Source: JAIVJN01 sp036732565
GTDB lineage: Bacteria; Acidobacteriota; Vicinamibacteria; Vicinamibacterales; UBA2999
DNA length: 18,668 bases
Direction of reading: 5' to 3'
Assembly (NCBI GenBank): GCA_036732565.1
Contig: DAINCF010000073.1
Coordinates: 1 to 18,668, forward strand
The notes below the pieces were generated by a model. It had not been told where the DNA came from and searched no databases. It was given only the letters and a program-made list of their open reading frames with translations. Of this stretch, positions 15,119-18,668 are shown one piece after another (the stretch's first letter is position 1; the number at the start of each line of letters is the position of its first letter). The position numbers were made by a program, and so were the translations under genes.

Positions 15119-15415
15119 TCAGGCCTCCACTTCCTCCAGTAACGCTGTCACGATCCGCGTCCACTCCTCGTCCAGTGAATCGGTGGCGACGGGTTGGCGA
15201 GCGCGGCGGTACCAATAGCCCGCGTTCCCGAGGTCGCCCTCCTTGCGATGGAGGTAGGCGTGGACCCACGCGCCGGAGGCATCCTCGACCTCCTGCGCGA
15301 TTTCGTGCGCCCGCGCCCAATCCCCTTTGGCGTCGTGCCACAGGGACTTCAGCAAGGGTGGGCTGTCCGGCGGCTCATCGGCCGAGAGCGTGGACGTGAA
15401 CTCTTGGAGCGTCAT
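15119..15415 (-). CDS. Small conserved helical protein of unknown function
   Basis: A 98-residue soluble protein with no signal peptide. The core LWHDAKGDWARAHEIAQEV ... AWVHAYLHRKEGDLGNAGYWY (about 25-69) reads like a pair of tetratricopeptide-type helices. I recall close relatives of this 'WHDAKGDW-x-x-AHE' protein as conserved hypothetical proteins in many bacterial phyla, with no assigned function. It starts at ATG 15413-15415. It sits 18 bases after the exported aldolase gene and 2 bases before the NTF2-like gene, in the middle of a three-gene set. High conservation of the HD, W and H residues could mean an interaction surface or a ligand site, but nothing in the sequence decides this. 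Confidence 0.8.
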   Translation of the reverse strand: MTLQEFTSTLSADEPPDSPPLLKSLWHDAKGDWARAHEIAQEVEDASGAWVHAYLHRKEGDLGNAGYWYRRARQPVATDSLDEEWTRIVTALLEEVEA

Positions 15416-15433
15416 GGCGATGTGCGAAGTCTA

Positions 15434-16387
15434 TCAGCGCGGCTGAATCGTTCGAGCAGCCTTGAGGGCGGCATCCATCTGCACTTCGAGGCCGCCGCTG
15501 CCAAGCGAGACCATCTTGAAGCCCTGCTTCATCCGCTGCACCACATCCTCTGCGTCGACGGTGATCGCGCAGGGGACGTTGTTTGCGAGGCACGCCTTCA
15601 ACACGGTCTGAATCGCGGCCTCGTGCTCGGGCGCGCCGTCGGCGACGCCGAGTGAGTACGAAAGATCGTTGGGACCGATGAAGATCACGCCGAGGCCGGG
15701 CACCTTGACGATCTCGTCGATGTTCTTGACGCCTTCCGCGGTTTCGATCTGCAAGAGCAGGAGCAGCTCGCCCTGCGGGTTCACCGGCCAGGTGTCGGCG
15801 CGCTGCGAGTACTCCGGCCGACTCAGGCCCCAGAACCACGCCGCCGGCATGTTGCCGTTGCCGCGCATACCGATCGGCTCCGGGTGCGCGAAGCCTTTGC
15901 GCGGTGGATAACGAGCCGCGCGCACGGCCTCGAGCGCCTGCGCACGCGTCTCGATGGCCGGATACATGATGCCGAACGCGCCAAGGTCCAGCACTTGTTT
16001 GACGATGAACTCGTTGAGGTCGCGACCGTAGGTGGGAATGCGCACGATCGGCGGGACGCGCACCTGAAGGTTTCCCTGACGGGCGATCGAGGCCTTGTCG
16101 GTCATCCCCAGGAAGAACGTCTGCAGCCGCTCGAAGTCCATCGCCTGGTGCTCCATGTCCAGGATGATGAAATCGAGATCGGAGCTGCCGAACTGACGCG
16201 CCGCGTACAACGAGAAGTCGTACATGATCGCGCCGACGACGGAGTGTCCGCGCGCGAGCTTGTCGATGGTGTGGTTGAGCCGCACCGGTGGCTGCTGCGC
16301 GGAGAGCAATCCGACGCACGCGAAGAACGCACTCAGCACGAGCGCCACGCCGGTCGCCCGCTTCCGCGGTAAGGAAAGGTGAGGCAT
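15434..16387 (-). CDS. HpcH/HpaI-family aldolase/citrate lyase with an export signal
   Basis: A 317-residue class II (metal-dependent) pyruvate-aldolase-type protein. Family motifs are all present: IILDMEH (H80, general base), PPIVRIP (R116, pyruvate contact), DLGAFGIMYPAIET, RYPPRKGF, LLQIETAEG (E215) and FIGPNDLSYSLG (D241), the last two supplying the metal ligands. Enzymes of this family split or form 2-keto-3-deoxy sugar acids or 4-hydroxy-2-oxo acids; the substrate cannot be told. The odd feature is the N-terminus, RKRATGVALVLSAFFACVGL ending in SAQ, a typical Sec signal peptide, while known members are cytoplasmic. The start at ATG 16385-16387 is chosen because a longer frame to 16774 would overlap the VOC gene. 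It heads a three-gene set with the small protein and NTF2-like genes. Confidence 0.9.
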   Translation of the reverse strand: MPHLSLPRKRATGVALVLSAFFACVGLLSAQQPPVRLNHTIDKLARGHSVVGAIMYDFSLYAARQFGSSDLDFIILDMEHQAMDFERLQTFFLGMTDKASIARQGNLQVRVPPIVRIPTYGRDLNEFIVKQVLDLGAFGIMYPAIETRAQALEAVRAARYPPRKGFAHPEPIGMRGNGNMPAAWFWGLSRPEYSQRADTWPVNPQGELLLLLQIETAEGVKNIDEIVKVPGLGVIFIGPNDLSYSLGVADGAPEHEAAIQTVLKACLANNVPCAITVDAEDVVQRMKQGFKMVSLGSGGLEVQMDAALKAARTIQPR

Positions 16388-16413
16388 GGCGCGAAAGTAT
16401 AGCTGTAGGAGCG

Positions 16414-16483
16414 GGTTCCACACGGCGGTTCCACACGGAGGTTCCTCACAGCGGTGCCACACGGAGGTTCGGTTCTTCACGCA
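16414..16483 (-). repeat. 13-base tandem repeat upstream of the aldolase gene
   Basis: The 107-base gap between the VOC gene and the aldolase gene holds head-to-tail copies of GGTTCCACACGG(C/A), at 16414, 16427, 16440 and 16453. A partial copy follows at 16466 and a degenerate copy at 16471-16483. The copies differ by up to four bases. It directly follows GTAGGAGCGGG (16405-16415), which resembles the head of repetitive extragenic palindromes known from gammaproteobacteria. It begins about 26 bases upstream of the aldolase start, where its promoter or leader should be. Confidence 0.8.
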
Positions 16484-16494
16484 GGGAAGAGACG

Positions 16495-16899
16495 TCAGCG
16501 GATCGGCTGGCCGATGCCGAGTAGATTTCCTTCGCTGTCGCGGAACCAGGCCGCGCGTTCGCCGCGGCCACCGCGACTCGGGTAGTGGCCTTGCACTTCC
16601 GCGATGCCATCGATCGTCTTCAAGCCGGGCAGATCGTACTCTTCGAACGCCACGCCACGCGCGCGCAGCGCGGAGACCGTGGCGACGATGTCGTCGACCT
16701 CCCAGCCAAGCTGGGTGTGTGTGCCCGATGGCTGGCCGGACGAAGCGAACAGCGAAAACGATCCGGAGCGGCACTGGTAGCGCAGCCCTCCCGGTCGTTC
16801 TTCCACGGGCATCAGTCCGAGCTTCTCCGCGTAAAACGTCTTCGCGCGCTGCAGATCCTGGGCGGGAAGCCTCGCCGCCACGTCAGCATTGGTAAGCAT
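16495..16899 (-). CDS. VOC-superfamily (glyoxalase/bleomycin-resistance-like) protein
   Basis: A 134-residue protein with two beta-alpha-beta-beta-beta modules. The first runs about 5-52 (ARLPAQDLQRAKTFYAEKLGL is the standard VOC opening), the second about 60-131, with HTQLGWEVDDIVATVSALRARG and AAWFRDSEGNLLGIGQ. H61 and the glutamates near 67 and 123 are candidate metal ligands. VOC proteins include lyases, dioxygenases and resistance proteins, so no substrate is proposed. It starts at ATG 16897-16899 with AAGGAA about eight bases upstream. It may head the aldolase transcript, but the 107-base gap with the tandem repeat makes a separate promoter possible. Confidence 0.88.
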   Translation of the reverse strand: MLTNADVAARLPAQDLQRAKTFYAEKLGLMPVEERPGGLRYQCRSGSFSLFASSGQPSGTHTQLGWEVDDIVATVSALRARGVAFEEYDLPGLKTIDGIAEVQGHYPSRGGRGERAAWFRDSEGNLLGIGQPIR

Positions 16900-16911
16900 T
16901 CTCTTATTCCT

Positions 16912-16937
16912 TCACGTGACGTAATGGTGGCACGTGC
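16912..16937. promoter_or_regulatory. Two CACGTG palindromes in a divergent gap
   Basis: The 74-base gap between the divergent VOC and pentad-repeat genes contains TCACGTGA (16912-16919) and GCACGTGC (16930-16937), centres 18 bases apart. They could form an operator shared by both genes. No clear -35/-10 elements were found. Two such hexamers in GC-rich DNA may be coincidence. Confidence 0.25.
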
Positions 16938-16973
16938 TCAACGACCTCGGTAGGATCGAAAAAGAGGGAAGTG

Positions 16974-17258
16974 ATGGAACTCAACCTCATGGATCGAACG
17001 GCACAGGTATCGAGAGTCGAGCGAAGGCCAGCGACGGCGGTCGGCGCACGAGCGATCGGTGCGCAGGCGATTGGTGGTCTTGCGATCGGTGCGCTGGCGA
17101 TCGGCACGCTGGCGCTCGGGCGCCTTGTCATCGGCCGCCTCGCAATCCGGCGCACGCGCCTCGGTGTGGTCGACCTTGACGAGCTTCGCGTCGGCCGTCT
17201 ACACGTGCGCGAGCTGATCGTCGACGAGGCAGTCACGCCTCAATCCGGATCGGCTTGA
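16974..17258 (+). CDS. Small pentad-repeat protein (pentapeptide-like)
   Basis: A 94-residue protein made mostly of five-residue repeats. From residue 22 to 83 there are about twelve pentads of the type A-(I/V/L)-G-x-(L/x), such as AIGGL AIGAL AIGTL. They change toward the C-terminus into polar forms such as DLDEL, RVGRL and HVREL. The spacing matches the right-handed beta-helix of pentapeptide-repeat proteins, although the usual D/N at position -1 is mostly replaced by glycine at +1; an apolar membrane-inserting segment is the alternative for the first half. The N-terminal 20 residues are charged, with no signal peptide. ATG 16974 is preferred over GTG 16971 because GAGGG ends five bases before it. 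I recall similar short proteins in soil bacteria, always unannotated. Its function is unknown. Confidence 0.75.
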   Translation: MELNLMDRTAQVSRVERRPATAVGARAIGAQAIGGLAIGALAIGTLALGRLVIGRLAIRRTRLGVVDLDELRVGRLHVRELIVDEAVTPQSGSA

Positions 17259-17272
17259 CGCCGCACGACCTC

Positions 17273-17314
17273 AGGCGTATGTTCGAGAGTACGCCTAAGA
17301 CGCCTAGCGGCGTC
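17273..17314 (+). terminator. Two adjacent hairpins after the pentad-repeat gene
   Basis: The gap 17259-17376 begins with AGGCGTA (17273-17279) paired exactly with TACGCCT (17290-17296) across ten bases. A second perfect stem follows, GACGCC-TAGC-GGCGTC (17299-17314). The word ACGCCTA is shared by both (17291 and 17300), so alternative pairings are possible. There is no T-tract; this is a probable 3' end or processing structure. The remainder, 17315-17376, shows nothing recognisable. Confidence 0.4.
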
Positions 17315-17376
17315 GCGGGGGACCCAAGGCGCGAATCTACGCGCACCGGGGCGAATTCTGCTGGATCCCGACCTGG

Positions 17377-18393
17377 GTGACCGCGGATAGAGCAACTCCA
17401 AGCTCGAGCCCGTCAGCTAACCTCGCCGGCGTGTGGAGGCTGGCTGTGTTCTCGCTCTCGCATGGCGATGGCGGTTCTGCCGTCGCATTTCTCCGTTCTA
17501 TCGTTCGTCGCGGCGTGCCGCTGCTGCTGATCTCTTTCAGCCTGCTGGTACTCGTGATCTGGCTGCTGGGCTCCAGCAATCCGTACACACCGGCCGGATA
17601 CGTGGGCTATGTCACGAAGGGGGCCATCTTCGGGCAGAGCCGCTTCTACGGCGTGCAGAAGGGGCCCACGTCGCCCGGCCGCACGTGGCTGCTCGACGTC
17701 ACCAACGTCAGCATCACGCCCTACACATATACCGAAGAGTTCGTCGGCGATCACGCCGTGCTCAGTCGGGACAATTTGAAGATCTCATTCGCCGTGCATA
17801 CCGGTTGGCGAGTGGACGACAGCAAAGTGCCGTTGTTCATGGAGCGCTTCAGCACCACCGTGACCAACGGCGACCATGAGAAGTCGCCCGACACGATTGT
17901 GAAGGTGGCGTATGGACACTTCGTGCGCGAGCCGCTCCGGACTTACGCGCGCGACGAAGTCCAGCGCCGCAACGGATTGACGGTGAAGGACGAGCTCATC
18001 CCCATCGGTGAAGCGGTGCTGACCCGCATTCGCGCCTTCGCGAACGACAGTCCATTCATCATCACCAGCGTCGTCGTCGGCAACGTCCAATATCCCTCCG
18101 AAGTGTCGGATGCGGTATCGCGGAAGCTGGCGGCCACGCAGGAGCTCGAACGGAAGGACACCGAGATCGAAATCGAACGGAAAGAGCGGACCAAGCGCGA
18201 GGTGCAGGCCACTGGTATCGCCAACGCCATGCAGATCATCCGAGGTCAGCTCAACGCGCTCTACATCCAGCACGAAGCCATCGAGGCGCAGAAGCTGATG
18301 GTGAATTCATCGAATCACACCACTGTCTACATTCCGGTGGGCCCGATGGGCGTGCCGCTCACCGGGACGTTCCAAGCGCCGAGTCCGCGATGA
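17377..18393 (+). CDS. Membrane-anchored SPFH/band-7 (prohibitin-like) protein
   Basis: Up to 338 residues. One helix (about 47-65, VPLLLISFSLLVLVIWLLG) anchors the protein. The SPFH-like domain follows (about 72-245): PAGYVGYVTKGAIFG, then LSRDNLKISFAVHTGWRVDDSK and IVKVAYGHFVREPLRTYARDE. Next comes a charged coiled coil (about 246-280, ELERKDTEIEIERKERTKRE) and a proline-rich tail. SPFH proteins multimerise in membranes and scaffold proteases or lipid microdomains. The start is uncertain: GTG 17377 is the most upstream, but GTG codons at 17431 and 17515 would also leave the helix intact, and none has a good ribosome site. The stop codon touches the second copy of the intergenic repeat. Confidence 0.82.
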   Translation: MTADRATPSSSPSANLAGVWRLAVFSLSHGDGGSAVAFLRSIVRRGVPLLLISFSLLVLVIWLLGSSNPYTPAGYVGYVTKGAIFGQSRFYGVQKGPTSPGRTWLLDVTNVSITPYTYTEEFVGDHAVLSRDNLKISFAVHTGWRVDDSKVPLFMERFSTTVTNGDHEKSPDTIVKVAYGHFVREPLRTYARDEVQRRNGLTVKDELIPIGEAVLTRIRAFANDSPFIITSVVVGNVQYPSEVSDAVSRKLAATQELERKDTEIEIERKERTKREVQATGIANAMQIIRGQLNALYIQHEAIEAQKLMVNSSNHTTVYIPVGPMGVPLTGTFQAPSPR

Positions 18394-18508
18394 GAGATTC
18401 AAAGGACTAGGAAGATTCGGGAAGAGCGCCGCAGATTGCGCCGGGCTTCGTCGTCTGTGCCATCTCTGCCATCTGTGTTGCCTTTGAAAACAGAATCTGC
18501 AGCGCTCC
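18394..18508 (+). repeat. Intergenic palindromic repeat, copy 2, in a second convergent gap
   Basis: This begins immediately after the SPFH stop codon and matches copy 1 (14516-14659) closely. The shared parts are AGATTCAAAGGA, the word GCGCCGCAGATT (18426-18437), GGGCTTCGTC, and CATCTGTGTTGCCTTTGAAA. The inverted repeat of 14 bases, 18424-18437 against 18494-18507, has one mismatch. It lacks the left 24-base arm of copy 1. It also lacks a segment of about 38 bases that in copy 1 lies between two GCGCCG words (14559 and 14594), as if lost by deletion. In this copy the CTGTGCCAT unit is duplicated. Confidence 0.75.
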
Positions 18509-18534
18509 CGCTGCCGGACTGACTTGACGCGGCG

Positions 18535-18668
18535 CTACCAGCCGCCTCCGCCCCCGCCTCCCGACGAACCGCTGCTGCTCGATCCGCCTCCACTGCTGGA
18601 CCCGCCGCTCGAACCGCTCGATGATGGCGTGCTCACGCCGGCCGCCATGCCGCCGACGGCGGCCTGCC
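18535..18668 (-). CDS. Gly/Ser-rich C-terminal tail of a TPM- or DUF2207-like membrane protein (partial)
   Basis: The last 43 residues of a minus-strand gene whose start lies beyond the right edge; the stop is TAG at 18535-18537. The visible part reads QAAVGGMAAGVSTPSSSG, then an almost pure serine/glycine stretch ending in seven glycines and a terminal tryptophan. Such a SSGGGG...W tail is characteristic of TPM-domain (Psb32/MOLO-1-type) and DUF2207 membrane proteins, which commonly end this way. The catalytic or membrane part is not visible, so the choice between these families is open. It converges on the SPFH gene across repeat copy 2. Confidence 0.6.
   Translation of the reverse strand, partial: QAAVGGMAAGVSTPSSSGSSGGSSSGGGSSSSGSSGGGGGGGW

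Noticed and set aside
15117..15341. Upstream extension of the NTF2-like gene to 15341
   Set aside because: The added residues are arginine-rich and overlap the small conserved gene; the ATG at 15116 has a good ribosome site and begins a signal peptide.
16414..16483. CRISPR array
   Set aside because: The repeats are 13 bases, head to tail with no spacers and no cas gene nearby.
16388..16774. Upstream extension of the aldolase gene to 16774
   Set aside because: It would translate the tandem repeat and much of the VOC gene in another frame; the ATG at 16387 begins a normal signal peptide.

Overview
The window is GC-rich, densely coded DNA that most resembles Acidobacteriota, probably the Vicinamibacteria group. 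The case rests on gene content, not on a marker gene. There is an 'acidobacterial duplicated orphan permease' (a MacB-like permease with two MacB/FtsX modules and no ATPase beside it), a large Oar-like TonB-dependent receptor with an N-terminal carboxypeptidase-regulatory-like domain, and many secreted proteins of unknown role. No rRNA, tRNA, CRISPR array, transposase, integrase or phage gene is visible.

Layout. (1) 1-437, minus: 5' part of an EamA-type transporter, cut by the window edge. (2) 547-2970, plus: the orphan permease. (3) 2987-8043, minus: a probable iron/metallophore uptake cluster. In transcription order it holds a four-helix histidine-containing membrane protein, a siderophore-type TonB receptor, a PepSY-TM inner-membrane protein and a secreted two-cysteine protein. 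(4) 8108-12368, minus: a Tat-exported metallophosphoesterase, then the Oar-like receptor, separated by a terminator-like hairpin. (5) 12497-14471, plus: a secreted HEIGH-motif putative metalloprotease and a secreted HAF-repeat protein with seven repeat units. (6) 14661-16899, minus: a VOC (glyoxalase-like) protein, then a tight set of an exported HpcH/HpaI-type aldolase, a small conserved protein and a secreted NTF2/DUF4440-like protein. (7) 16974-18393, plus: a 94-residue pentad-repeat protein and a membrane-anchored SPFH/band-7 protein. (8) 18535-18668, minus: the Gly/Ser-rich C-terminal tail of a TPM- or DUF2207-like membrane protein, cut by the edge.

How the genes may work together. The iron cluster is the clearest functional unit: the receptor would bring a ferric chelate across the outer membrane, and the PepSY-TM protein, by family analogy, would help release or reduce the metal at the inner membrane. 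The roles of its first and last genes are unknown. The aldolase set looks co-transcribed (gaps of 18 and 2 bases), but its pathway is not evident.

Non-coding structure. Two related copies of an intergenic palindromic repeat fill the gaps between convergent genes (14472-14660 and 18394-18508), in the same orientation. A 13-base tandem repeat lies upstream of the aldolase gene. Hairpins lie after the metallophosphoesterase and Oar-like genes, between the siderophore receptor and PepSY genes, and after the pentad-repeat gene. I found no obviously new defence or mobile system. The best leads are the convergent-gap repeat, the exported aldolase operon, the uncharacterised partners in the iron cluster and the pentad-repeat protein.
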